Positions 1-8,389 of a stretch of DNA of 64,000 nt are shown here, piece after piece. This stretch comes from Palleniella muris (GTDB lineage Bacteria > Bacteroidota > Bacteroidia > Bacteroidales > Bacteroidaceae). The translations under genes were made by a program, and so were the position numbers. The stretch lies in assembly GCF_004792655.1 (NCBI RefSeq), contig NZ_SRZC01000012.1, forward strand, positions 1 to 64,000. The letters are read 5' to 3'. The notes beneath the pieces were generated by a model. That model was given only the letters and a program-made list of their open reading frames with translations, searched no databases and was not told the origin of the DNA. Position 1 is the stretch's first letter. The number at the start of each line of letters is the position of its first letter.

Positions 1-2
1 TT

Positions 3-86
3 GACACAACTGTGGATAGCTGGAAAGGGTGGAACTATCTGGCATTCATAGTCATATTTGTTAAAAAATGTCTTAAATCCAATTAG
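3..86 (+). CDS. Possible 3' tail of a gene entering from the left
   Basis: One plus-strand frame is open from the window edge to a TAG at 84-86, giving 27 residues ending in FVKKCLKSN. A strong hairpin at 114-154 follows 28 bp later, as expected behind a gene end. The tail is too short to identify, and chance openness is quite possible. Confidence 0.25.
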   Translation, partial: DTTVDSWKGWNYLAFIVIFVKKCLKSN

Positions 87-113
87 TTTAAACAACTTCC
101 ATATTAAAGATAC

Positions 114-154
114 AAAATAATCCGCACATACACAAGTTTTTAGCGGATTATTTT
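114..154 (+). terminator. Rho-independent terminator-like hairpin
   Basis: A perfect 12-bp inverted repeat (AAAATAATCCGC at 114-125 and its complement at 143-154) is followed by a T-rich run. The arms start with A and end with T, so it could work in both directions. Confidence 0.55.
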
Positions 155-652
155 CAATTTATTTTTCATGTGCTCGGATGCGAGCTGAATAAAAAACGCC
201 TCGAAATTGTCCGAAACGACATAAATCTTTTGCAGATAGAAAAGACTATTACCTTTACACCCAATAGAAGCAACCAAGCCTCTTCGCAATGCTCAAATCG
301 GCATATATTAGGTTATTTCAGGTTGTCCGCATACTTTTTCCCTTACTTTAATTTCCTAAAACCGAACATCAATATAAATCCTATGTCTCTTTCCAAAATT
401 CGATGGACATGTATCGTTTTGACCGTAAACTCAGATTGATTCTATTATTTCCTGACGACAGGGAACAGGATGATTTAACCTTTGAAATTTTGATGATTTT
501 TCAAGTGTAAAGCCGCCTTTGTTTATTGAAACGACCACAAGACATAGTAGTATCTAAACTCATTTTTTTTGTAAAATCAGGCGTTTTAAGCGCAAATATT
601 TGTACCTCGACGTTCTCTTAATAGTCATTTTTTGTATGTCTGTTTATGCAAA
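155..652. other. Intergenic stretch, no supported gene
   Basis: About 500 AT-rich bases. An 89-codon frame at 170-439 starts only with GTG and has no recognisable protein features. I see no RNA gene or repeat here. Confidence 0.5.
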
Positions 653-684
653 AGACAGCCCTAACCTCACGGTCGGGACTGCCT
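653..684 (-). terminator. Terminator of the ompA-like operon
   Basis: AGACAGCCC (653-661) pairs imperfectly with GGGACTGCCT (675-684). Read on the minus strand the stem is followed by TTTTGC. It lies 40 bp beyond the stop codon of the OmpA-like gene. Confidence 0.6.
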
Positions 685-723
685 GCAAAAAAATGAAAAA
701 GTTAGCTTCTTAGTGCTCGTCTA

Positions 724-2148
724 TTATGGCAAGAAAAGTCTGACGATGGTGTTTCTGTTTGCTTTTCCCGGTGTATAATCATCAATACCGCCCCTTGAGA
801 TTTTCTTGATATTGTTCTCCAGAATGCCTCGTTCTTTCAGGCATCCGGCGATAAAGGTGGCTCTTTGAGAACCGAGATTTGAATTGATCATTTCCGTACC
901 AGTAGCTTTGTCGGCCGAACCTGTAATTTCAATTCTAAGGTTGTATTTCTTAGCGATACGTGCAATCTCGTCGATGTTCACCAGTTGTGATTCCTCTACA
1001 AGATTGTCGGTGCCGAGTTCAAAGAAGAAATATATGGGTGCACCGAGTGCGGCATTGCCGTTAATGACATCATCCGCATAACTGTTATTGTTCCCGTCAC
1101 TGCCGACTTCTGCCTTGCTTCCGTTGCTTTCCCCGGACACTGCATTTTCTGACCGGTTATCCTTTTCGGGACTGCCGTTTTTGCCATCACGGAGGCGTTT
1201 TCTAAGTGAGTTAAGCCCGTTGTAGTCGTTCATGGTATAGCCTCCTGCCGAGGTATTACCGTGGTCATCGACACGTTCAAAACATCCGGCATATTTGTCA
1301 AGCAGTCCCTCGATTTCAAGAATCTTTCGGAGTTCGGCAATCAGCCTGGCTTTTGCTTCATTCTCTTTGGCAAGCCTTTCATTCTCTTTTTCTTGTTCGT
1401 ATGCTGCAGCCTTCAGTCGCTCATTGAGGATGACATAAGGCCGTGCGTCAATGACCTTTTTCCATCCACGGTTCTTTCCGAAAGTCCATGAGACACCAGC
1501 CGAAAGCGTCAGTAGGTGGTCTCCGATTTCTCGTGCAGAACCAAGACCGTCGGCATCCTTGAACGTGGTCGCGTCACCGATTTCAGCGGTGATATGCAGT
1601 CCATCGGCAATGCGAAAACGCCCTTGGACACCATAATTGAAAGCGAAAGGATTGCGCCCGGCATCACGGTTGTCAATCAATCCGACACCGACAAAGGGAA
1701 TAATATCCCACCGACATTCCTTATCACCCTTAGCTATCGACGGCATCAGGTTCACAAGGAGGTCGGCATGATAATGACGGTATTGTTGGTTCGTCAAAGC
1801 CCCGCTTTTCCACTCGAAGCCTTGAAATACGAGACGGTTTCCCACCGATGGTGTATGCCATTTGCCTAATGATATTTGTAAGGCAGGTTTGATGCGTCCG
1901 AACAGATCATCGCACCCCAACGGCGAACCGATAAAGGATGATGCGCCTCCCGAGACGCTTATAAACCAGTTGTCTGTCCATGAAGGAATGATTGCACCGG
2001 AGAGATATTTCGGCTTTTTGCGGAGCGTAATTTCCTTTTGTGCGGCTTCGATTTCCTTCAATTTCATCTCCGCATGGCTGACCGCATGGGCATTCGCGTC
2101 AAGCAGTGCCACAAAGGTCACAAGCATTGAAAATAAGATTTTCTTCAT
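724..2148 (-). CDS. OmpA-family outer-membrane protein with coiled coil
   Basis: The 474-residue protein starts with a signal peptide (MKKILFSMLVTFVALLDANA). Then come a region of alternating hydrophobic segments resembling a small beta-barrel (about 50-225), a charged coiled coil (about 240-290) and a C-terminal OmpA domain (about 370-474) of the kind that binds peptidoglycan. The domain begins PIYFFFELGTDNL and ends with a typical NxxL..QRA helix. The gene is last in a minus-strand operon, 28 bp after the relaxase gene. OmpA-like proteins are frequent in Bacteroidales mobile elements and may anchor the cell surface to the wall or a transfer machine; the exact role here is unknown. Confidence 0.85.
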   Translation of the reverse strand: MKKILFSMLVTFVALLDANAHAVSHAEMKLKEIEAAQKEITLRKKPKYLSGAIIPSWTDNWFISVSGGASSFIGSPLGCDDLFGRIKPALQISLGKWHTPSVGNRLVFQGFEWKSGALTNQQYRHYHADLLVNLMPSIAKGDKECRWDIIPFVGVGLIDNRDAGRNPFAFNYGVQGRFRIADGLHITAEIGDATTFKDADGLGSAREIGDHLLTLSAGVSWTFGKNRGWKKVIDARPYVILNERLKAAAYEQEKENERLAKENEAKARLIAELRKILEIEGLLDKYAGCFERVDDHGNTSAGGYTMNDYNGLNSLRKRLRDGKNGSPEKDNRSENAVSGESNGSKAEVGSDGNNNSYADDVINGNAALGAPIYFFFELGTDNLVEESQLVNIDEIARIAKKYNLRIEITGSADKATGTEMINSNLGSQRATFIAGCLKERGILENNIKKISRGGIDDYTPGKANRNTIVRLFLP

Positions 2149-2176
2149 CGTTTGAATTATTTGAATTAGTGTTATA

Positions 2177-3700
2177 TCATTTACGTTTTACAGATTTTCC
2201 GCCTGACGGACGCATCATTTTTGCCGCACGGAAGAGACAACGCCGTGCCCAAAGAAGGTCGTCCTCGTCATCTTTCCGTCCCCAGGGCAGGTCGCTTCCG
2301 CCTCCTCCGCCACCGTGTCCCTCGGCAAAAGTTGTGGCACCATCAACATATCCGGCGAACAACAGTCCGGCGCATTTTAGAATCTCCTCTCCACGTTCCG
2401 CAAGGTCTCCAAGCAGCGTGTTGTTAAATACTGAACCTGCATCGCCGAGCGTTGGCAAAGTGCTTTTAAGGCTGTCAATGACATTATTCACGAAAGCATC
2501 CGCAATGCGAAAACGAACCTGTTGGGCAAGGTCACCGGATGCCTCTCGGACATCTTTCTTGTAGTCCTCTGCCTGTTGCCGGTATTCGTTGGCTTTCTCT
2601 TTGGATTCTTCCTCCAGCTCCCGGTATTCAGATAATTTCCGACTTGCCTCGGTCAGTTTCTGACGCTTGTCCGTAAGGGAATCCAGCACTTTCTCATAGT
2701 CCTTGCTAAGCCTGTCAATGTTCTTTTGCAACTCGTCAGCATTTCCTTTTCCGGCTTGCAAATCGGTAGAGAGCTGTACCATTTCCTGCTCCAGTTCTGC
2801 TTTGCGGTTCTCCAGATTGGCTATCATTGTGGTCAGTCCTTTTACCCTTCTTTCAGCATGAGATACTTCAAGTTTCAACTGTTGCAGCAACGATTTGTCC
2901 GATTCGATTTGCGTCTCAAGGTCTGCACATTCCCTGCTCAACAGTCGTCTGTATTCATACGGAGGGATATTTCTTGCCCCGGTCTTAGTTATGTCGGATC
3001 CTCGCACCAATCCCCATTTCTCATTCACTTTGGCAAATTCATCGTGGAGCGACCGCATATAGTCCTTGTAGTCGTACAAGTCTTTCCCTCCGAATATTTT
3101 CTTGAAAGCGAAGCGTCCATCCCTTATCGGAAGCAGGGTGCAATGGCAATGTGGGTTCGTCTCATCGAGATGCACGACAAATCCGGCAATGTTCTCTTCG
3201 CCCCATTTGTCGGCGACAAAACGATACACATCCAGTGCCCATTTCTCAATGTCCGGACAGCGTTTTATATGGGAATTGTCGGCATCCTTATTCAGATTTA
3301 CAGTCTGAGTTCCGAAAGCTAACTCGTGCATCCTTGCTCGTGAACCACCGAAAATAAAGTTCACCACCGTGCGGAATTTCGGCTCCGGCAATCCCTCGTT
3401 AGGGTCTTTGATTCCACGCGCCGACAGTATCTCACGGATGCGTTCAGGGATGGATTTTGTCTTATCAAGAGGAACGATTTTTCCCTTCACGATTTCAAAA
3501 TTCAGGCCGTCGCGTGTGCGGTCGTAGGCTCCATATCCCGATGCCCGGCCCCATTTTTTATCGTCCCAGTTACGTTTATGCTCATCGCTTTGAGCTTCGG
3601 TGAAGCCCTTTGCAACCTTGAGATCCATGACTTGTTTTTGTGAATTTGCCATGATTTTTTCGTCGTTTTTTTGATTTTCCGAAGGCTTTTTGGGAGCCAT
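2177..3700 (-). CDS. MobV-family relaxase (plasmid recombination/mobilization protein)
   Basis: This 507-residue protein carries the Mob/Pre signature HLDETNPHCH at residues 177-186, the metal-binding histidine motif of MobV relaxases, which nick oriT and stay bound to the transferred strand. The N-terminal relaxase domain spans roughly residues 25-250. A long coiled coil follows (about 265-390), then a glycine-rich stretch (GGGGGGSD) near the C terminus. A second start at M17 (position 3652) also gives a normal family N terminus (MANSQKQVMDLKVAKGF), and I cannot choose between them. It lies between a winged-helix gene and the OmpA-like gene. A hairpin cluster just upstream is the obvious place to look for oriT. 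Confidence 0.9.
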   Translation of the reverse strand: MAPKKPSENQKNDEKIMANSQKQVMDLKVAKGFTEAQSDEHKRNWDDKKWGRASGYGAYDRTRDGLNFEIVKGKIVPLDKTKSIPERIREILSARGIKDPNEGLPEPKFRTVVNFIFGGSRARMHELAFGTQTVNLNKDADNSHIKRCPDIEKWALDVYRFVADKWGEENIAGFVVHLDETNPHCHCTLLPIRDGRFAFKKIFGGKDLYDYKDYMRSLHDEFAKVNEKWGLVRGSDITKTGARNIPPYEYRRLLSRECADLETQIESDKSLLQQLKLEVSHAERRVKGLTTMIANLENRKAELEQEMVQLSTDLQAGKGNADELQKNIDRLSKDYEKVLDSLTDKRQKLTEASRKLSEYRELEEESKEKANEYRQQAEDYKKDVREASGDLAQQVRFRIADAFVNNVIDSLKSTLPTLGDAGSVFNNTLLGDLAERGEEILKCAGLLFAGYVDGATTFAEGHGGGGGGSDLPWGRKDDEDDLLWARRCLFRAAKMMRPSGGKSVKRK

Positions 3701-3726
3701 CCGACTTCATTTTTTTTGAATTTTGC

Positions 3727-3877
3727 GAAGAAAATTCTTCCATAACTTCACAGCTTGCTGCCGCTTTTGGCGGTCTGTCCCGGTTTTCTGCTGAAAATCC
3801 GGGGTATTATGCTTCCCAACAGCCGCAAAGCGGCCTTTTTGGGCGTAGCCCGTCCGATAATGAGGCGGCAAGCCGCC
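3727..3877. other. Cluster of hairpins beside the relaxase gene, candidate oriT
   Basis: Four inverted repeats lie in 150 bp between the relaxase start and the end of the upstream gene: GAAGAA/TTCTTC (3727-3740), CCCGGTTTTC/GAAAATCCGGG (3779-3803), GCCGC/GCGGC (3822-3834) and GGCGGC/GCCGCC (3864-3877). MobV relaxases usually nick a hairpin-bearing site next to their own gene. No nick sequence is recognised, and one or two of these could simply be terminators. Confidence 0.4.
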
Positions 3878-3880
3878 GTG

Positions 3881-4747
3881 TTATCCCGTATGCGGAGTCG
3901 TATCGGTTCCTGTTTCGGGCGCAGCCCGTCCCTGATAGCCAAAGACGGTCGGATTGGTGAGGACACCGTGCCTTATAAAAGGAGAATAATATTCGAGGAC
4001 CGCAGCGAGCCGTTGCATCGTAGTGTCCGGTAACGACGGCGGGAACTCCGTGTTGTCGCAGCGGTCATCTATCAGTTTGAGTCCACCGATAGTAAGCAAG
4101 GTGAAGAACCTTGCAAAATCGGAATCGCAATCATCAATGAACAGACAACGCAAGGCATCCGCCACACGGTCGTCTTTTGGAAAGAAACCGGAAGGATGCA
4201 ACACAAGATGATTGACCAACCGGTGCAGCCGTCGTCCGATTTTAATGTCGTGCGGGTCGTCCGCATCCAACTTCTCGACATCATGTTCGGTCTTTGAAAT
4301 CACAGAGTCGAACATGTCCGCCAGTTCCTCGATGGACATCGTGCCGAAGATGAAACGCAGACGGTCACGTTCTTCACGGGACGGAAGCCGTGTAAGTGTC
4401 GGAGTGCCGGACATGCATACGGGAATGGATATGACCGTCGCCTTCCCCCGGCGTTCAACCGAAATGGCCCCAGTCTTGGTCATCTCAAGAAAGAAATTGC
4501 GCACGTTGTCGCGTGACCATCCCCAAACGACAGCAAGCTCGCTATATGAAGTCACAAGCTGGCCAACGGAAAGATGAAATTCCTGTCCGAAGGATATTGC
4601 TGTGCTCGGCTCTTTGTTCGCACGTTCCAACAAATAGACAAACGCACTGTAACGTGACAGCCGTCCGCCATCAGCAGGCCTGTCTTCCTGAAGGCTGCGG
4701 AGCAGGGCCATATTTGTCGTGAGACTAAAAGTATCTTCTGATTTCAT
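3881..4747 (-). CDS. Winged-helix DNA-binding protein, possible replication organiser
   Basis: With the ATG at 4747 (16 bp after the stop of the gene upstream) the product is 288 residues; earlier starts at 4783 or 4807 would overlap that gene. The N-terminal part (about 15-110) contains SAFVYLLERANK and YSELAVVWGWSRDNVRNFF, the helix pattern of winged-helix domains in replication-organiser and DnaD-like proteins. The rest is acidic and unrecognised. Lying between membrane-protein and relaxase genes, it could act in replication, partition or control of the mobilization operon. The function is not established from sequence. Confidence 0.6.
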   Translation of the reverse strand: MKSEDTFSLTTNMALLRSLQEDRPADGGRLSRYSAFVYLLERANKEPSTAISFGQEFHLSVGQLVTSYSELAVVWGWSRDNVRNFFLEMTKTGAISVERRGKATVISIPVCMSGTPTLTRLPSREERDRLRFIFGTMSIEELADMFDSVISKTEHDVEKLDADDPHDIKIGRRLHRLVNHLVLHPSGFFPKDDRVADALRCLFIDDCDSDFARFFTLLTIGGLKLIDDRCDNTEFPPSLPDTTMQRLAAVLEYYSPFIRHGVLTNPTVFGYQGRAAPETGTDTTPHTG

Positions 4748-4763
4748 ATTGTCTGGTTTATGA

Positions 4764-5378
4764 TTACACTTCGTCCTGTTCATGTCCGATCTCTTCAAAC
4801 TCTGCATCCTCTATCTCTTCGTTAAACACATGCTTCCGTTCTCGCTCGGATTCCTGCAACATAGAGTTTCCTGATTCATCCCAACGGAAATATAATTCGG
4901 AAAGCTCCAGCAGGTCTTCGTAGCAATCCGGGCGGTACGCACATTCCGTCAGGAGCATTAAGTCTCTGAGCAGACGGGACGGATAGAATACTGTTCCGCA
5001 GAGCAGTACACCGATGGAGAAGCCAAGAGGCATGAAGTGCGGAATGAAGAGGCACGTCAAGGAGAGAACCATGCCGACCCACAGGACACGGCAATCCTGA
5101 AGGAAGTAGATAAATCTTTCACAGAGACTGTGGGAGAACATCGCAAAGCACAGCACCGATGACGGGATGAGGTCATAATGGTTCTGGAAAATCGTCAGGT
5201 GATAGAAATGGAATGCCAGCAGAAAAAGCAGCAACATTTTGGTGTACACTTTCCTGAAAGCGAAACTCATCGCCATGTTACGGTAGAAGACGAGCATGGC
5301 AGGCCGTTTGTTTTTATACAGGAACGGTACGACAAGGAATGTCGGAAACATCAGTGAATAGAGAATCTTTATCAGCAT
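4764..5378 (-). CDS. Small membrane protein of the mobilization operon, unknown function
   Basis: A 204-residue protein with about four hydrophobic segments in the first 130 residues (near 3-20, 48-66, 70-88 and 98-130) and an acidic C-terminal tail ending in EEIEDAEFEEIGHEQDEV, probably cytoplasmic. I do not recognise the family. It is co-directional with the neighbours on both sides (gaps of 23 and 16 bp), so it is likely co-transcribed with the winged-helix and relaxase genes. Confidence 0.6.
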   Translation of the reverse strand: MLIKILYSLMFPTFLVVPFLYKNKRPAMLVFYRNMAMSFAFRKVYTKMLLLFLLAFHFYHLTIFQNHYDLIPSSVLCFAMFSHSLCERFIYFLQDCRVLWVGMVLSLTCLFIPHFMPLGFSIGVLLCGTVFYPSRLLRDLMLLTECAYRPDCYEDLLELSELYFRWDESGNSMLQESERERKHVFNEEIEDAEFEEIGHEQDEV

Positions 5379-5401
5379 GGTTGTGTTATTTGAGTTGTTA
5401 G

Positions 5402-5755
5402 TTATAAATCGGAAAGTTCGAGCCGGATGAATCCATAGGATGCACGGTTTATAATCTCTTCAATGTCATCAGGACTTATTGTTTCTTTGTTCCACCGCTC
5501 CTTGAAACGAGAACCGCGTTTGAGTGAGCGCACTGCCTTTTCAAGATTGTACTCCGGAATGTCCCACACATGGCCTTGCTCATACAGCCCGTGTTTACGC
5601 AGGGCGACAAGTGTAAGCACACGGCAACGTACTTCCCGAAGTTCACGTCCTACCTGAACCATCATGTTACGTTCCCTGTCGGCATGAAGCACGGTTATCC
5701 AGGTGCGCCTTGCACGGATTATCTCGACAATTCTGTTGTATGCGGTCTCTTTCAT
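5402..5755 (-). CDS. Hypothetical protein of the mobilization operon
   Basis: A basic 117-residue protein (MKETAYNRIVEIIRARR...) without membrane segments, cysteines or recognisable motifs. It is rich in Arg and Glu and looks mainly helical. It is spaced 18 bp and 23 bp from its neighbours in an uninterrupted minus-strand run, which is the main reason to accept it as a gene. Confidence 0.6.
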   Translation of the reverse strand: MKETAYNRIVEIIRARRTWITVLHADRERNMMVQVGRELREVRCRVLTLVALRKHGLYEQGHVWDIPEYNLEKAVRSLKRGSRFKERWNKETISPDDIEEIINRASYGFIRLELSDL

Positions 5756-5773
5756 CCTATAAGTGGCTCTGGT

Positions 5774-6223
5774 TTATTTCATGAAGTCGCGCAGGAGATC
5801 TTCCTCCTTGCGGGCAAAGACGACCTTGCTTTTCGCCGTCTGGTCGTTAAGCTCGGCCTGCAAGTCAAGCCCGAAATTCTCAAGCGAATCATAAAGCGAG
5901 GCGTACAGGGTATCGCAGATGCCATTGTCATCACTGATACCGTTGACCTTGTACAGATAATCGAATGACGGATTGGAATAGGCACAGCACTGGTGTCCCA
6001 TGACTGTTGCTTCAGACGGAATGATATGGTAAAGGATAATCAGTTCCATCTGGTCGTCGAACTCGTCAAGCAGGTCGCTTATGTTACAGGGCTTCGGTAA
6101 CTTGAACTCAAGGATGGCCATACCGTCGAAGATTTCTGCACCGGCATAGTTCGCGCGTGACATCAGTGACGGCATCTGCATGGAGATGTATGTGAGGAAT
6201 CTCTCAATTTTGTGTTTCAGCAT
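5774..6223 (-). CDS. Hypothetical protein of the mobilization operon
   Basis: A 149-residue acidic, soluble-looking protein with no signal peptide and no known motif. It lies 20 bp after the lipoprotein gene and 18 bp before the 117-residue gene. The even spacing and strand point to one operon from 7296 down to 724. Confidence 0.6.
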   Translation of the reverse strand: MLKHKIERFLTYISMQMPSLMSRANYAGAEIFDGMAILEFKLPKPCNISDLLDEFDDQMELIILYHIIPSEATVMGHQCCAYSNPSFDYLYKVNGISDDNGICDTLYASLYDSLENFGLDLQAELNDQTAKSKVVFARKEEDLLRDFMK

Positions 6224-6243
6224 AATTGTATTCGTTTTTCGTG

Positions 6244-7296
6244 TCAGAGATTTGTGATGGTGGTTTTGATGAGCAGCGAAGGAAGCTCATCCGTATCAAT
6301 GGGGAACTGCGGTTTCCCAAGTTTGACCACGCACTTTGGCGTTTCTGTTGCCAATATCTTCAGTGTGCCTATTTGTGCTTCGCTCATAAGCGAGAGGGCG
6401 AAGCCGTCAAATGAAATCCATGGCTGTAACAGCATCCACAGATAGGCTGCCGCCTGATCTCCGCCCTTGACTTTGCGGTTGTTGATGTCGTTCACGCATT
6501 GCAGGGCATTCTGCAACAGACGTCGGTTATTGCGCATCGTAAGCAGTATGACAACTTCGGAAGTGGTAAATGCCGGATTATCTCCTTGGCACAACTCGAC
6601 CATCTCTTTCATCAGGGCAGACGAGCTGTCGCGGACTTTGGCGAGAGGGATGCCACCGAGTGTCGGCAGATGAACGAGAAAAGAGCGGAAGGCTCTGTCC
6701 TCATTCCGAAGGAACAAGAACAGGTCTCGTTTTGTATGAATCCCACGGCGGGTTGCATCATCGAGGATGTCTTCATACCTGTGAATGGTAGAAACATTGT
6801 CCATGTTGAAAACAGGGACGGAATCCATCGAGGCATAGAATCTGTGTGCTGACATCATCAACTGGTTTGAGAGCGAGTCAAGTCTCGGTCTGTTGACGGC
6901 CAGCGAGAAGTCAAGATAATCCTGAAACGACCGCTTACGGCTGTCAACAAGCGAAGTCAGTTTATCGGTAATGGAATCGCGCAGGGAAAAATATGTCGAA
7001 TCAACAACTGCACGGTTCGTATGTACGCTGTCACGGAACATGGCAGCTGTCACTGAATCATCGAGAGCTTTCCATTCCAAAACGGAAGATACAAGCTCTG
7101 AGTTTGAAAGTGTCTTCTGTTTAGATACAGAGCGCAGGAAGGCTTCGTAATCTTCCAACGCAGCATTGGCGTCAGAAAAACTTTTTGCTTCTGAATCACT
7201 GCCGTTGCAGGCGGAAACCAACATTCCCAGCAAGAACATTGGTAACAAGGCGGCAATCTGCCGCGCCATTGTCTTTTTTGACGGATAATCAGTCAT
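6244..7296 (-). CDS. Predicted lipoprotein, first gene of the mobilization operon
   Basis: With the ATG at 7296 the product is 350 residues. A hydrophobic leader ends in LVSAC at about residue 30, a lipobox predicting lipidation and an envelope location. The mature part is helical and charged, with no family I recognise. An upstream in-frame ATG at 7407 would put 37 residues before the leader and is unlikely. On the minus strand, TACTTTCG (7346 down to 7339) matches the TAnnTTTG -7 box closely and would give a leader of about 35 nt. No well-spaced -33 box is visible. Confidence 0.65.
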   Translation of the reverse strand: MTDYPSKKTMARQIAALLPMFLLGMLVSACNGSDSEAKSFSDANAALEDYEAFLRSVSKQKTLSNSELVSSVLEWKALDDSVTAAMFRDSVHTNRAVVDSTYFSLRDSITDKLTSLVDSRKRSFQDYLDFSLAVNRPRLDSLSNQLMMSAHRFYASMDSVPVFNMDNVSTIHRYEDILDDATRRGIHTKRDLFLFLRNEDRAFRSFLVHLPTLGGIPLAKVRDSSSALMKEMVELCQGDNPAFTTSEVVILLTMRNNRRLLQNALQCVNDINNRKVKGGDQAAAYLWMLLQPWISFDGFALSLMSEAQIGTLKILATETPKCVVKLGKPQFPIDTDELPSLLIKTTITNL

Positions 7297-7407
7297 ATCA
7301 ATATCTGTTTTTGTCGCACAAGCGATTGTTTGATGCTGCGAAAGTAGAGTATAATTTCGAGATATAAGTACAATCGTAATTATATTTATATTAAATTGAA
7401 ATATCAT

Positions 7408-7659
7408 ACTCTAAATGCGATTTTTGCAAATGGCTGTAACTTTTGGGGTTGCAAAGGAAAGACATTGAAAGACAATCTGTAAATGAGTGTAATCATACTC
7501 ATTTTTTGCTGTGAAAAATCTGTTGCTAACAGCATATAATAATCTGTGAATATGACTAACTTTATAACGTTTAGCAGTTATATCCGATAAATAATCATAG
7601 AAATGGCGTCAGAATGGCTGATTTTGGGAAGAGTCTGATAAGTTGTCGGATTATTTAGC
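7408..7659. other. Divergent intergenic region
   Basis: AT-rich 250 bp between the leftward lipoprotein operon and the rightward recombinase-like gene. Apart from the promoter-like boxes listed separately I see no gene or repeat. Confidence 0.5.
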
Positions 7660-7667
7660 TAACTTTG
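7660..7667 (+). promoter_or_regulatory. Bacteroidota -7 box
   Basis: TAACTTTG lies 27 bp before the ATG at 7694 and matches the TAnnTTTG consensus. A -33 box at normal spacing is not clear. Confidence 0.55.
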
Positions 7668-7693
7668 CAGACAAAATCATACTCTTATACACG

Positions 7694-8320
7694 ATGGCAA
7701 AAATAGGATATATAATGACGGCTCCCGGTTACGAGGACTTCTCTGCGGACAGCGGATGGATGGAAGACTTCGGTTGTGTGGAGATTGTAAGAGAGGAACT
7801 GTTGTCTGCGGACAAGGCAAGGACAATGTGGGACAGCCTTATGGGGCGTGTCCAGTTCGGGGATACTGTTGTCATACCCAAACTGTCGAATGCTTTGCGT
7901 GGTGCGAGGCAGCTCGTCTTCTTTCTGGAGTTCTGCCGGGTGAAGAACATCAGACTGGTGTCCATCCGTGACAGGATTGATTCGGGCAACGAGCTTTTTC
8001 CCGGAACGCAGACAAGTGACGTGCTTACCGCCATTGCCCTGCTGCCGCAGGAAGCAAACGCTATCCGTAAGTCCTCGCACCATATAAGCAGGATAAAGAA
8101 GCATATTGAGAGCATTAGCGACAAAGCGATGGGGCGTGCCGAGCGTAACAAGCGTATTGTCAACATGTATCTCGAAGGATTCTCCATTGATGAAATTTTC
8201 AAGGAGTCTGGATTTAGTAGTCGGAGCAGCGTGTTCCGCATCCTGAACGAAGCCAATGTGCAGCTTGATCGCGGTCGCTGGAAAGGACCACTCGGCCCTC
8301 GAAAGAAGAAGGAGGACTGA
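7694..8320 (+). CDS. Serine-recombinase-like protein lacking catalytic residues
   Basis: The 208-residue product (ATG at 7694; the earlier in-frame start at 7643 lies upstream of the -7 box) has the layout of small resolvase/invertase serine recombinases. It has an N-terminal catalytic fold (1-125), a long helix (EANAIRKSSHHISRIKKHIE) and a C-terminal helix-turn-helix (GFSIDEIFKESGFSSRSSVFRIL). The usual GYxRVS motif reads GYIMTAP, so the expected Arg8 and nucleophilic Ser10 are Met and Ala. The LDRLGR motif reads LSNALR, losing its Asp and first Arg; R43 and R69 may remain. It should bind DNA without cutting and may be a regulator or an architectural partner. It is read divergently from the mobilization operon. 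Confidence 0.75.
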   Translation: MAKIGYIMTAPGYEDFSADSGWMEDFGCVEIVREELLSADKARTMWDSLMGRVQFGDTVVIPKLSNALRGARQLVFFLEFCRVKNIRLVSIRDRIDSGNELFPGTQTSDVLTAIALLPQEANAIRKSSHHISRIKKHIESISDKAMGRAERNKRIVNMYLEGFSIDEIFKESGFSSRSSVFRILNEANVQLDRGRWKGPLGPRKKKED

Positions 8321-8389
8321 GAGGGGAAGCATTGTCATACTGGACAATGTTGTGTCATATATCTCGAATGAAAATTTAGAAAAGGAAAT

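Noticed and set aside
170..439. 89-codon plus-strand frame
   Set aside because: GTG start only, low-complexity composition and no neighbour or promoter support.
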